This document shows positions 6,581 through 14,118 of a DNA stretch of 23,519 bases, piece after piece; position 1 is the first letter of the stretch; each line of letters opens with the position of its first letter. A model generated the notes under the pieces. It saw only the letters and a list, made by a program, of their open reading frames with translations, made no database searches and had not been told where the DNA came from. Position numbers and translations under genes: made by a program. The DNA comes from a virus: positions 1-23,519 of the IMG/VR virus record IMGVR_UViG_3300037189_011463. One strand, 5' to 3'.

Positions 6581-9424
6581 ATGGCAAAGCATGTAATTTT
6601 AGAACAGTATACGTTTGATCCTGCGACAAGGACTGTTACTATTAGAGGTAAAAATATTCGCAGAGAACAGTTACTATTAATTACAAATGTAACTAGAAAT
6701 ACAGTAATTTTTAATTTTAGTGATCCTAACTTAGGTGCCGCGTCGTATACGAATAGTATAACATTGGGTGGTATCAATGCTGGTCTAGAAAATACAATAA
6801 TTGTATTGTCATATAATACATCTTCAATGGCAAGTACAGATAAGTTATCTATCTTAACTGAAGAAACTTATCAAGAAATAACTCCAAGTGAAACTTTATT
6901 GGACCCTGTTGGGAAAATGAGAGTTTCCGAACCACAGTCGTTAATTGATACAGACTTTGAATACGGAATTCAGCCGACTAAATGGGAAACTTTAACATTA
7001 TTAAATTTTAGACCTTCTGCTTACTATAATTCTGAAGGAACTATAACGTTTTCTAACATAACAGGTTCTTTCCAAGGAAATAATCAAGTTATAGTTAATC
7101 TTGCTAATACTCAACTTAACGGTATAGACTTATTTGTAGGTCAGCCAATATTTGTTCAAGGTTCAAGAGATCAAGCAAACGTAGATGGTTGGTTCACGAT
7201 CCATTCAATTGTTCCAAATTCTTCATTCACATATAAGACAATAGGCAGACCTGTTTGGGATGCAAATGATCCTAATAAGACTTATGTTTTTGCAGGACAA
7301 TATTATTCTAATGCAGGGATTAGCTTAAACAATGTTAGCGTTTCATCCAACGTTATTTTTATCTCAACAACTAATGCGCATGGTTTACGACCAGGCAATG
7401 GAATTTGGTTGCAAAATATAACCGGTTCGGGAACAATTCCTCAAGAACTTAATGGATCTTGGGTAGTATCAGCTACTCCGACATCTAATACTTTACTAGC
7501 AAATGCTTATAATTTTTCCGGGGCAGGTCCATTAGTTGCCACAAATGCCCCATTCGCATCTAATATTCTATACATGAGACCCTTTAGTACTGTCGTACAT
7601 AGACCATTCGACGGTGGCGTGTCTATGAGTACATCAACGTCTTCCCAAGGTTATCAGACAATTAGACAAACACGTAGATATTTTAGATACCAGTCGGGTA
7701 AGGGAATACAATTTAGTACAGGTAGTATTATGAAACCTGCATTAACCGTAGAAAGTATGACATCCTTCGGCTCGAATGTTACTGTATATTCTAAATATCC
7801 GCACAACATTAATGTAGGTTGTAATGTTATCGTATATGGCGCAGTTGATGCAGGGTACGACGGAGCATATCCAGTAACGTCTGTTGCAAATACTACAGTA
7901 TTTACATATCAATCAGGAAGTGCACCAACCGTAACTAGGGCAACAGGTTATCCTATTAATGTACATGCTAATAATTGGTACGGATCTAAAAATCGCCTTG
8001 GTATGTTTGACGACCAAAACGGATTCTTCTTTGAGTTTGACGGTCAGCAATTATATGTTGTAAAACGTTCAAGTACACAACAAATGCCAGGCGTAGTTAC
8101 AGTAAATGCGCAAAGTCCAGTGGTGACCGGAATCGGTACAAGATTTTCAGAAAATTTAATTCCTGGAGATTTTGTTAGTATTAGAGGAATGACATATTTA
8201 GTCGAATCTATACTTGGCGATACGCAAATGGTCGTTAACCCAGAATATCGAGGTGTTAATGCTTTTAATTGCACCATAAGTAAAATTGTAGATATAAGAA
8301 TACCGCAATCGCAATGGAACATTGATAGAATGGATGGTACCGGAGCTAGTGGTATGACCTTAGATTTAACCAAGATGCAGATGTTTTATATAGATTATTC
8401 TTGGTACGGTGCTGGAGCTATTAGATTTGGCTTTAAGAATAACCGAGGCGAAGTTGTTTATTGTCATAGAATTATAAACAATAATCAAAATACCGAAGCA
8501 TATATGCGTTCAGGTAACATGGCAGCTAGATATGAGACCAGCACTCGTGTACCATATTCAGTTTTAGCTGCAAGTTTATCTAGCGCAGCATCGACCGGCG
8601 CAACTCTAACTCTTCGTGATGCAACAGACTTTCCGAATGTAGGTGTTATTGTTGTGACAGGATCAGGTAATCAAGGATCGCCTATTGAGTATATTTCATA
8701 TAGTGCAAAATCTGCGAACACTTTAACAATTAATCAAAGAGCAGTATTTGGTGGAGTTGCTTCAGCAAATACATTTAATGTTACAAGTACTTCACCGGTT
8801 TCAGTAGAACTTTCTTCTCCGCAAAATGCTAGTTCATTAAATCATTGGGGATCTTCAGTTATAATGGACGGTAAATATGATGATGATAAATCTTTGATAT
8901 TTAATATTGGTCAAAATAATACTTTGATTAATTTAGCAGCAAACAGAAGAGCGCCTATTATAAGTTTACGTATTTCTCCCTCAGTAGATAGTGGTTTAAC
9001 TGGCATATTGGGAACCAGAGAACTTATTAACAGAATGCAGTTAGTTCTACGACAAATGGATGCTGTTACAACTGGTCCATATCGTGTAGAAGTTATTCTA
9101 AATGGTAGACCGTCTGATGGAGCTTGGGCACCTGTAGGTGGTTCTAGTTTAGCACAGTACGCATTCCATGCAACAGGTGCAACTATTATAGGTGGAGAAA
9201 ATATTTTCTCATTCTTCACTCAATCAACTGGACAAACTCAGCAAGATATGCAGTTGGTTCGAGATTTAGGTACAAGTATTTTAGGTGGCGGCAACTCTTT
9301 TTTTGCAAATACAGTAACAGGAAGATTCCCAGACGGACCAGACATGATCACAGTTTGTGCTACTCCGTTCTTCGGCAATACTTCTATTAATTCTCGTATC
9401 AGCTGGACTGAAGCACAGGCATAA
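6581..9424 (+). CDS. Large virion structural protein (tail fibre/baseplate type)
   Basis: A 947-residue, beta-rich protein, the largest in the window. An N-terminal domain (1-150) ends in a conserved-looking segment, KMRVSEPQSLIDTDFEYG (112-129). Similar beta units recur at about 168-220, 256-308 and 397-446: a G-hydrophobic-x-(F/W/V) strand, a G-containing turn, a WF/WV or YPV strand and a T-x-F-x-Y ending. Residues about 505-560 carry the fibre-type phrase GTRFSENLIPGDFVSIRG, and about 660-730 a further small beta unit. The C-terminal 200 residues look globular. AGGAGAT before the ATG is a good ribosome site. In T4-like marine phages such proteins are virion components attached to tail or baseplate (from memory); the exact position is not decidable here. 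Confidence 0.85.
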   Translation: MAKHVILEQYTFDPATRTVTIRGKNIRREQLLLITNVTRNTVIFNFSDPNLGAASYTNSITLGGINAGLENTIIVLSYNTSSMASTDKLSILTEETYQEITPSETLLDPVGKMRVSEPQSLIDTDFEYGIQPTKWETLTLLNFRPSAYYNSEGTITFSNITGSFQGNNQVIVNLANTQLNGIDLFVGQPIFVQGSRDQANVDGWFTIHSIVPNSSFTYKTIGRPVWDANDPNKTYVFAGQYYSNAGISLNNVSVSSNVIFISTTNAHGLRPGNGIWLQNITGSGTIPQELNGSWVVSATPTSNTLLANAYNFSGAGPLVATNAPFASNILYMRPFSTVVHRPFDGGVSMSTSTSSQGYQTIRQTRRYFRYQSGKGIQFSTGSIMKPALTVESMTSFGSNVTVYSKYPHNINVGCNVIVYGAVDAGYDGAYPVTSVANTTVFTYQSGSAPTVTRATGYPINVHANNWYGSKNRLGMFDDQNGFFFEFDGQQLYVVKRSSTQQMPGVVTVNAQSPVVTGIGTRFSENLIPGDFVSIRGMTYLVESILGDTQMVVNPEYRGVNAFNCTISKIVDIRIPQSQWNIDRMDGTGASGMTLDLTKMQMFYIDYSWYGAGAIRFGFKNNRGEVVYCHRIINNNQNTEAYMRSGNMAARYETSTRVPYSVLAASLSSAASTGATLTLRDATDFPNVGVIVVTGSGNQGSPIEYISYSAKSANTLTINQRAVFGGVASANTFNVTSTSPVSVELSSPQNASSLNHWGSSVIMDGKYDDDKSLIFNIGQNNTLINLAANRRAPIISLRISPSVDSGLTGILGTRELINRMQLVLRQMDAVTTGPYRVEVILNGRPSDGAWAPVGGSSLAQYAFHATGATIIGGENIFSFFTQSTGQTQQDMQLVRDLGTSILGGGNSFFANTVTGRFPDGPDMITVCATPFFGNTSINSRISWTEAQA

Positions 9425-9426
9425 CA

Positions 9427-9645
9427 ATGGCACATTTTGTTTCTAGAACCCAACCCCCTAACGGGGCGTTGGGGGATGAATGGTTTAACCCAGCAAACAA
9501 CAAGATATATAAGTTAGTAGTATATAACGGAGTATCTGTTGGATGGCAGGAACAATTGACTGCAAATAGTGTAGCTACTGTTTTTGCTACTAATACTTTT
9601 AACTATGATCCTTCCATAGATCCGTTTTTATTATCTGGAATGTAA
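9427..9645 (+). CDS. Small fibre-module protein
   Basis: A 72-residue protein, MAHFVSRTQPPNGALGDEWF..., whose phrase GALGDEWFNPANNKIYKL is the short GDEWFNP-type module often seen in phage fibre proteins, followed by WQEQL. It starts 2 nt after the large structural gene and ends 12 nt before the next. The protein is hydrophilic with no signal or cysteines. It may be a separately encoded part of a fibre or a small decoration protein. Function unproven. Confidence 0.75.
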   Translation: MAHFVSRTQPPNGALGDEWFNPANNKIYKLVVYNGVSVGWQEQLTANSVATVFATNTFNYDPSIDPFLLSGM

Positions 9646-9657
9646 CAAGGAAATTTA

Positions 9658-9990
9658 ATGCCTACAAGATATAAGATTTTTGGTCAACAGTCGCCCGGAC
9701 CCAACACGTTAAGTAGATTATATACTGTCCCTTTGGCACAGAGTGCAGTTGTTTCTACAGTAACTGCATGTAACTATAATGTAACTAATACCACTTTTAG
9801 AATAGCGCTTGTTCCTAGTGGAAGTCCTTTATTTCCTAATGCATATATAGCATATGACACAGCATTACCTGCGCAAGATAGCATTGCACTTTCCTTAGGC
9901 ATTACAATGGGAGCAAATGATTCTATTCAAGTATTTGCTTTTTCGGGTAATGTTGCCTTTAATGCATTTGGTGCAGAGCAATTCAACTAA
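9658..9990 (+). CDS. Small virion protein, paralogous to the FReD-fibre N-terminus
   Basis: A 110-residue beta-rich protein. From start to end it parallels residues 1-120 of the protein encoded at 20887-22113: RYKIFGQ versus TYKILGQ, SLYT/RLYT then a loop, TACNYN versus GLNICNR, IALVPSG versus SAAVIPPMG, AYIAYDTALPAQDSIALSLGITMGANDSIQVFAFSGNVAFNAFGAEQ versus AYFLAANIAINAGDNIGMVLGATLDANTQI...NLYGAER (segments quoted only in part). The shared unit is therefore a stand-alone version of a virion anchor or collar domain. AAGGAAATTTA before the ATG is a good ribosome site. It lies in the late tail cluster. Confidence 0.8.
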   Translation: MPTRYKIFGQQSPGPNTLSRLYTVPLAQSAVVSTVTACNYNVTNTTFRIALVPSGSPLFPNAYIAYDTALPAQDSIALSLGITMGANDSIQVFAFSGNVAFNAFGAEQFN

Positions 9991-10002
9991 TTGAAATGAA
10001 AA

Positions 10003-10929
10003 ATGAGCACAAGAAGATTTTCGACAAGAAATCACGCAGGTGAAGGTAAGCGCGCAAATTCACGTAACAATCGCCCAGATATATCTGCTCTAGGGTTCTC
10101 CGGTCCTCCAGCAATAGATTATTATCTGGTTGGAGGTGGTGGCGCAGGCAACGAAGGTGGCGGTGGTGCCGGCGGCGTCTCTTCAGGAACTATTCAAATA
10201 GGAAGCGGTGCATCTCCCAACGTAAAAGTAAATGTCTCAGTAGGTGCAGGCGGAACTGCCGGTAGTAGAGGTAGCAATACTACAGTTTCAACTCCTGTTT
10301 TTACGGGGTATGGAGTAGGCGGAGGAGGAGAGCAATCACCTGGTGGATCAGGAGGCGGCGCAAGACGAGACGTACCAAATAATGAAGGCAGAGGTTTAGG
10401 ATTTCCCGGACAAGGTAATCAGGGCGGAGACGGTTCGGGTAATGAACATGCTGGCGCAGCAGGAGGCGGTGGATTTTCCCAAGCAGGAAATAGAGGTGCT
10501 TCAGGCGGCGGTGGTCCAGGAGGAGAACGAGGCGGCAAAGGCGGTAACGGTACAACCAATAATTGGATAGGACCAACTATAGCTTATGCCGGAGGCGGTG
10601 GCGGCTCTTCTCAAAATGATATTTACGCACCACCTAGCGAAGGTGGTGGAGGCGGTGGCGGAGGACCTGGCAGAAATGGTGCAACCACTTTTGGCTTTGC
10701 GGGAAATGTAAACACCGGAGGCGGTGGCGGTGGAGCACAAAGTGGTCCAGGCGGTAATGGCGGATCTGGTACTGCGATCCTAAGATATCCTACAGCATAT
10801 ACAGCGGTTGCTATTACTGGAAATGTGGAAACGTTCAATAATGTGAGTGGTTATACTGTATATAAATTTAACGGTCCAGGTATTCTAAGTTTTACTCCTC
10901 TTAGAAATTATGTTGATCATTCGGATTAA
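10003..10929 (+). CDS. Glycine-rich adhesin-like protein (second copy)
   Basis: A 308-residue protein. A basic 40-residue N-terminus (MSTRRFSTRNHAGEGKR) is followed by IDYYLVGGGGAGNEGGGGAGG, then Gly-rich runs (GG, GGGG, GGxGG) across about 45-255. A C-terminal non-glycine domain begins ILRYPTAYTAVAI and ends VYKFNGPGILSFTPL. The arrangement matches the next gene (IEYALVGGGAGG start; IRYPVIYGNAY and TWTGPGSITF end), so the two are tandem paralogues. The family is known in phages as fibre-tip adhesins with polyglycine-II helices or as glycine-rich tail proteins. The start has only a weak ribosome site; it begins 12 nt after the previous stop. Confidence 0.82.
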   Translation: MSTRRFSTRNHAGEGKRANSRNNRPDISALGFSGPPAIDYYLVGGGGAGNEGGGGAGGVSSGTIQIGSGASPNVKVNVSVGAGGTAGSRGSNTTVSTPVFTGYGVGGGGEQSPGGSGGGARRDVPNNEGRGLGFPGQGNQGGDGSGNEHAGAAGGGGFSQAGNRGASGGGGPGGERGGKGGNGTTNNWIGPTIAYAGGGGGSSQNDIYAPPSEGGGGGGGGPGRNGATTFGFAGNVNTGGGGGGAQSGPGGNGGSGTAILRYPTAYTAVAITGNVETFNNVSGYTVYKFNGPGILSFTPLRNYVDHSD

Positions 10930-10937
10930 GAATAGTT

Positions 10938-12131
10938 ATGAGTATTACAAATTTCAATAGTAGAAAAATTAGTAGAACTAGATTCAATGATAGAAATCTA
11001 CCTAACATCTTTTCTAAATTAGATACCTCACGACCAGTATTCATAGAATATGCTTTAGTAGGTGGTGGCGCAGGTGGGGGACAAGGGGGCGGTGGTGCTG
11101 GCGGTGTAGCCAGAGGAACTCTAATATTAACTACTGGTTCTAATTCTACAGTATCAATATCTATTGGCGGTGGTGGCGGAGTAGGTAATACTCCTACTGC
11201 ATCGGGTCAAGCAGGTATTCACGCTGGTTCTAATGGCAGTCCAAGTTCAATAACTACCCCTGCAGGTAATGTGGGATTAACCTCATTGAGTATTATTGCT
11301 GCAGGCGGTGGTTCGGGTGGCGGTGCGCCAGGTGGAGGCAATCAAGGTATGGGATGGCCTGGTGGTTCAGGTGGAGGTCATGGGCGGGATGCTAGTAATA
11401 GTATATTTTCCGCTAATCTATATGGTTTAACCCCTAATATACTACAAGGAAGTCCGGGCGGGTTTCAATCAACCGCAGGTATTTTTGGTGGGAGCCCAGG
11501 TGCTGCTACAAATCAATTAGGTGGAGCTGCAGGTGGCGGAGGTTATTCACAAGCAGGAAGCCCAGGTCAAGCTGGAGGCGGAGATAACACGCAAGAAATT
11601 GGCGGTTATGGTGGTAATGGTTTAATTATAAATTGGAGATGGGCAAACGAAGCATTCGCTGGAGGTGGAGGCGGTGCATCTCAATCTGAAAACGGCGCAG
11701 GTGTAACTACTAACACTCCAGGTAATCCTACTAGAGGCGGTGCATTTATGGGAGGTGTAGGTGGCATAGGTGGGGGCGGATGGGGAGGTGGACCAAAAGG
11801 TGCAAATGTTCTATATGGTGCATCTATTGCAGGTACAGGTGGTGGCGGCGGAGGAGCAACATCTCCAGGAATGAGCACTGCGGGATCTGGCGGTAGATGT
11901 ATGATTCGCTATCCGGTGATATATGGTAATGCATATTCAACTGCAGGGTCTCCGAATATTATGTTAAGTCCAGATGGGAATCTTTCAAATAATCAAGGGT
12001 ATTGGGTATTTACATGGACAGGACCCGGATCAATAACTTTTCCAGGTGGTCCTGCGGGCAATCAAGGCATTTCTGATAACGACGTAAGAGCTTATCTTTC
12101 TGGGGCTTTCCCGCCCGCAGGAGGAATTTAA
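10938..12131 (+). CDS. Glycine-rich adhesin-like protein (third copy, longest)
   Basis: A 397-residue protein: a basic N-terminal 35 residues (SRKISRTRFNDRN), a strand-rich entry VFIEYALVGGGAGGGQGG, about 270 residues of Gly clusters with interspersed Asn/Ser/Ala loops, and a C-terminal domain RCMIRYPVIYGNAY...WVFTWTGPGSITF. It is a tandem paralogue of the gene at 10003, with the same order of segments but longer, differing loops, as expected where host range is under selection. It starts 8 nt after its neighbour. The likely place is the distal fibre or other surface-exposed virion part; the receptor is unknown. Confidence 0.82.
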   Translation: MSITNFNSRKISRTRFNDRNLPNIFSKLDTSRPVFIEYALVGGGAGGGQGGGGAGGVARGTLILTTGSNSTVSISIGGGGGVGNTPTASGQAGIHAGSNGSPSSITTPAGNVGLTSLSIIAAGGGSGGGAPGGGNQGMGWPGGSGGGHGRDASNSIFSANLYGLTPNILQGSPGGFQSTAGIFGGSPGAATNQLGGAAGGGGYSQAGSPGQAGGGDNTQEIGGYGGNGLIINWRWANEAFAGGGGGASQSENGAGVTTNTPGNPTRGGAFMGGVGGIGGGGWGGGPKGANVLYGASIAGTGGGGGGATSPGMSTAGSGGRCMIRYPVIYGNAYSTAGSPNIMLSPDGNLSNNQGYWVFTWTGPGSITFPGGPAGNQGISDNDVRAYLSGAFPPAGGI

Positions 12132-12147
12132 CTTATGAGAGGATAAA

Positions 12148-12561
12148 ATGGGGCATTTTGCAAAAGTAATAAACGGCATAGTTGATACTGTCATAGTTGC
12201 TGATCAAGAAGATATTGATAGTGGCAGACACGGCGATATATCTCAGTGGATTCAAACAAGTTATAATACCAGAGGTGGAGTACATTATATCTCAGGTACA
12301 AATCAACCATCTGATAATCAAGCAAAAGCTTTAAGGAAAAATTATGCAGGTCCTGGGATGACGTACGATGCACAAAGAGACGCATTCATACCAGTAAAAC
12401 CATATCCAAGTTGGATATTAAATGAACAATCTTGTACCTGGGATCCCCCGGTACAGCTACCCGCAAATGATGGTCAACCGCACCCGCAAGGTGGTGCAAT
12501 TGGCTATAATTGGGACGAGGAGAATCAACAATGGGTACTAAACTGCCTACCACTAGAATAA
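12148..12561 (+). CDS. Conserved small phage protein of the tail cluster
   Basis: A 137-residue soluble protein with the sequence style MGHFAKVINGIVDTVIVADQ...WIQTSYNTRGG...NYAGPGMTYD...FIPVKPYPSWILNEQSCTWDPPV...YNWDEENQQWV. From memory this pattern recurs in T4-like cyanophages and other marine myoviruses near fibre genes; no function is established that I know of. Tryptophan-rich repeats of the type W-x-L/W-D-P resemble fibre-assembly or attachment modules. GAGAGGATAAA before the ATG is a strong ribosome site. It is the last gene of the late tail cluster, followed by an inverted repeat and a new promoter. Confidence 0.82.
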   Translation: MGHFAKVINGIVDTVIVADQEDIDSGRHGDISQWIQTSYNTRGGVHYISGTNQPSDNQAKALRKNYAGPGMTYDAQRDAFIPVKPYPSWILNEQSCTWDPPVQLPANDGQPHPQGGAIGYNWDEENQQWVLNCLPLE

Positions 12562-12566
12562 TCAAA

Positions 12567-12607
12567 TTTGAAAGCCTCGGACAAACCGGGGCTTGACATC
12601 TTTCAAA
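12567..12607 (+). repeat. Nested inverted repeat enclosing the -35 box; possible terminator/operator
   Basis: Outer arms TTTGAAA (12567-12573) and TTTCAAA (12601-12607) are perfectly complementary. Inside, GCCTCGG (12574-12580) pairs with CCGGGGC (12586-12592) with one G-U, around the loop ACAAA. The right-hand bulge between the stems, 12593-12600, contains the TTGACA -35 box. As RNA the inner stem could end late tail transcripts, but there is no proper U-tract. As DNA it could be an operator. Confidence 0.5.
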
Positions 12608-12621
12608 ACATACTATATAAT
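12593..12621 (+). promoter_or_regulatory. Consensus sigma-70-type promoter for the envelope genes
   Basis: TTGACA (12593-12598), a 17-nt spacer and TATAAT (12616-12621): both hexamers match the consensus exactly. The expected start is near 12628, giving a leader of about 60 nt before the ATG at 12689. Such a host-type promoter points to early or constitutive expression of the glycine-zipper and SleB genes, unlike the late tail genes before it. Confidence 0.85.
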
Positions 12622-12630
12622 TAGGCATGC

Positions 12631-12669
12631 GATAAGAAGGTAACCTTATCCTCTACGTAAATTCGTAGA
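12631..12669 (+). promoter_or_regulatory. Two hairpins in the mRNA leader
   Basis: GATAAG (12631-12636) pairs with CTTATC (12645-12650), and TCTACG (12652-12657) pairs with CGTAGA (12664-12669) around TAAATT. Both lie between the predicted transcription start and the AAAAGGT ribosome site of the gene at 12689. No known riboswitch is recognised. They may stabilise the message or bind a regulator. Confidence 0.5.
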
Positions 12670-12688
12670 CTTCTTAAAAGGTAAAATC

Positions 12689-13156
12689 ATGAAAAAATTA
12701 ATACTGATAGGTACTCTTTGCCTTTCTAGTTTGGCAATGGCCGAAGTGAGAGTTCAAAATACAAATAAGATGCCGGGGGTAAATACGCCTGTTGCAAAAG
12801 TTATAGAATCAATTCCAGTATACCAAGATGAAAAGGTATCAAATAAGGATTGTACTCAGAATAATAACGAAGGAATAGGGGCTCTTTTAGGAGCTGTTAT
12901 AGGTGGAGCAATTGGAGCACAACATAACGCCGTTTATGCAATTACAGGAACAATAATTGGCGCAGGAATTGGTTCTGATATAGCTAGTCCATCCAAGGGA
13001 GCAAGGCAAGCATGTGCATCCCAAAATAGATCATATTCAAAAATAATTGGATATGATGTAAAATATGTATATGATAATTTAATATACATACAAAGACTTG
13101 ATTATGATCCGGGTGTTGGTTCTTTCTTAAAGACATCGATAGCCGTTACAAGGTGA
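12689..13156 (+). CDS. Exported glycine-zipper envelope protein (17-kDa antigen/SlyB type)
   Basis: A 155-residue protein. A signal peptide (MKKLILIGTLCLSSLAMA) has a likely cut after A18; no lipobox cysteine is present, so it is probably not lipidated. Residues 62-98 form a glycine zipper of two hydrophobic stretches, GIGALLGAVIGGAIGA and ITGTIIGAGIGSDIA, as in the 17-kDa surface antigen/SlyB group of outer-membrane proteins. The C-terminus (IGYDVKYVYDNLIYIQRLDYDPG) fits the family's beta-rich tail. Two cysteines (C55, C109) could form a disulfide in the periplasm. It is driven by its own consensus promoter with a structured leader and followed by the SleB-type gene. A phage copy might change the outer membrane, for instance for superinfection exclusion; this is inference. 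Confidence 0.85.
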   Translation: MKKLILIGTLCLSSLAMAEVRVQNTNKMPGVNTPVAKVIESIPVYQDEKVSNKDCTQNNNEGIGALLGAVIGGAIGAQHNAVYAITGTIIGAGIGSDIASPSKGARQACASQNRSYSKIIGYDVKYVYDNLIYIQRLDYDPGVGSFLKTSIAVTR

Positions 13157-13182
13157 GCGTGTTCAACAACTAGGAGGAATAG

Positions 13183-13740
13183 ATGAAAATAAGCATAACT
13201 GCTTTATTCAAAGCTATTAGCCTTACGCTTTTATTATGCATGTACACAGATGTGCCAAGTATTAGCGCCAAAACTTTAGAAATTAACGTAATAGATATAC
13301 AGACACAATACGAAAGAGCAAAACAGAAACATATAAGTTTAACAAAACAAGAAAATTGTTTAACTAAAAACATATACTACGAAGCAGGCTCAGAACCCTT
13401 CGAAGGTAAAATTGCTGTTGCTCAAGTTACAATGAACAGAGTAGAATCTGGAAGATTTCCTAGTTCGATATGTGGCGTAGTATATCAAAAAGATAAAATT
13501 GAAGAAAAGACAATTTGTCAATTCAGTTGGTTTTGTGAAGATTATGCAAATAAGCCTGTAAATAGAGAACGATGGGCAGAGAGTAAAGAAGCAGCTAGAA
13601 AAGTATTATTTAATAATGTACGTCTAGCTAAATTAGAAGGTGCTTTATACTTTCATAATGATCAGGTAAACCCCAAATGGGGCAAACGAAAAGTAGCAAA
13701 AATAGGCAGACACATATTTTATGCAGAAAAACGAAAATAA
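13183..13740 (+). CDS. Exported SleB-family cell-wall hydrolase (putative endolysin)
   Basis: A 185-residue protein. The N-terminus has a positively charged start and hydrophobic core (about residues 8-28, ISLTLLLCMYTDVPSISA) consistent with a Sec signal or signal anchor. The catalytic domain spans about 58-182: CLTKNIYYEAGSEPFEGKIA, then VAQVTMNRV and the Cys pairs C97 and C112/C118 in ICGVVY, CQFSWFCE. E67 is the expected catalytic glutamate of SleB-type peptidoglycan lytic enzymes. The ending with KIGRHIFYAEKRK also fits. GGAGGAATAG upstream is a strong ribosome site. It is co-transcribed with the glycine-zipper gene and could act as a self-exported lysin without a holin; no holin is recognised nearby. 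Confidence 0.88.
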   Translation: MKISITALFKAISLTLLLCMYTDVPSISAKTLEINVIDIQTQYERAKQKHISLTKQENCLTKNIYYEAGSEPFEGKIAVAQVTMNRVESGRFPSSICGVVYQKDKIEEKTICQFSWFCEDYANKPVNRERWAESKEAARKVLFNNVRLAKLEGALYFHNDQVNPKWGKRKVAKIGRHIFYAEKRK

Positions 13741-13942
13741 TTTGCCAAGATATACCGCTAATGTATCAGAGATTCTTGAGGATGGATCAGCAGTATTAGA
13801 TCTTCCTCAAGAACTTCTAGACGAAACTGGGTGGGAAGAAGGCACCGAACTAATTGTTGAGGAGAAAGATGGAACAATTATTCTCTATAGAAAAGATAAC
13901 AACAAAACAGGGAGCACATCTGATACAGTATTACCCCTTTAG
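13721..13942 (+). CDS. AbrB/MazE-like small DNA-binding protein
   Basis: A 73-residue acidic protein. Residues about 10-57 (ANVSEILEDGSAVLDLPQ, then ELLDETGWEEGTELIVEE and GTIILYRK) match the swapped-hairpin SpoVT-AbrB pattern of antitoxins and transition regulators: a strand, the L-P hinge, a helix, then G-W-x-x-G and two strands. No toxin gene is adjacent, so it is more likely a stand-alone phage regulator or a structural copy. It overlaps the SleB gene by 20 nt, and its last 74 nt overlap the next gene in another frame. The C-terminal tail (NNKTGSTSDTVLPL) is probably disordered. Confidence 0.75.
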   Translation: MQKNENNLPRYTANVSEILEDGSAVLDLPQELLDETGWEEGTELIVEEKDGTIILYRKDNNKTGSTSDTVLPL

Positions 13943-14045
13943 CAGAGACGGGGTAGCGTGGAGATGTGTCAGTTGTGGCGATATTTGGCTCAAGCAAACA
14001 AGTGCAAATACTCACATATGTGACGGGCGGTTATTAGATATATAA
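13869..14045 (+). CDS. Small zinc-finger-like protein (58 aa)
   Basis: A 58-residue protein with WRCVSCGDIW (C35xxC38) and a later HIC (H50, C52), a CCHC-like arrangement for one zinc. ATG at 13869 was chosen because AGGAG lies just upstream (TTGAGGAGAAAG before the ATG); a TTG 15 nt earlier is also in frame. The first 74 nt overlap the AbrB-like gene in another frame, so its first 24 residues come from overprinted sequence and may be less conserved. It ends before the intergenic dyad at 14048. Function unknown. Confidence 0.65.
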   Translation: MEQLFSIEKITTKQGAHLIQYYPFSRDGVAWRCVSCGDIWLKQTSANTHICDGRLLDI

Positions 14046-14047
14046 TA

Positions 14048-14077
14048 TTAACAACTTAATAATTATTAAAGTGTTAA
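14048..14077 (+). repeat. 30-bp near-perfect dyad upstream of a promoter
   Basis: Arms 14048-14062 (TTAACAACTTAATAA) and 14063-14077 (TTATTAAAGTGTTAA) are reverse complements at 13 of 15 positions, with no spacer. The dyad lies 12 nt upstream of the -35 box at 14090. Being all AT at the centre it would be a weak hairpin, so an operator for a dimeric regulator is more likely than a terminator. Confidence 0.6.
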
Positions 14078-14089
14078 TTCAAAAAGTGC

Positions 14090-14118
14090 TTGACAACTGT
14101 ACCATTTTGTGCTATAAT
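14090..14118 (+). promoter_or_regulatory. Consensus sigma-70-type promoter, extended -10
   Basis: TTGACA (14090-14095), a 17-nt spacer and TATAAT (14113-14118), preceded by TGC (extended -10). The spacer end CCATTTTGTGC is nearly repeated in the promoter at 19824. Transcription is expected to begin close to 14125, which is the first base of the ATG of the following gene. Confidence 0.85.

Noticed and set aside
10857-10864. TATAAATT and TATAAATG boxes inside genes (also near 4655, 6354 and 11637)
   Set aside because: Last base differs from the late box, they are deep in coding sequence and no gene start follows.
11681-11878. Proline-rich minus-strand ORFs opposite the glycine-rich genes (also 3691-3909 and 10623-10838)
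   Set aside because: GGN glycine codons read on the other strand give NCC proline runs; these are composition artefacts.
3600-12100. Short repeats of GGCGGxGG type that could suggest a repeat array or CRISPR
   Set aside because: They follow glycine codons in three genes, with no constant repeat/spacer lengths.
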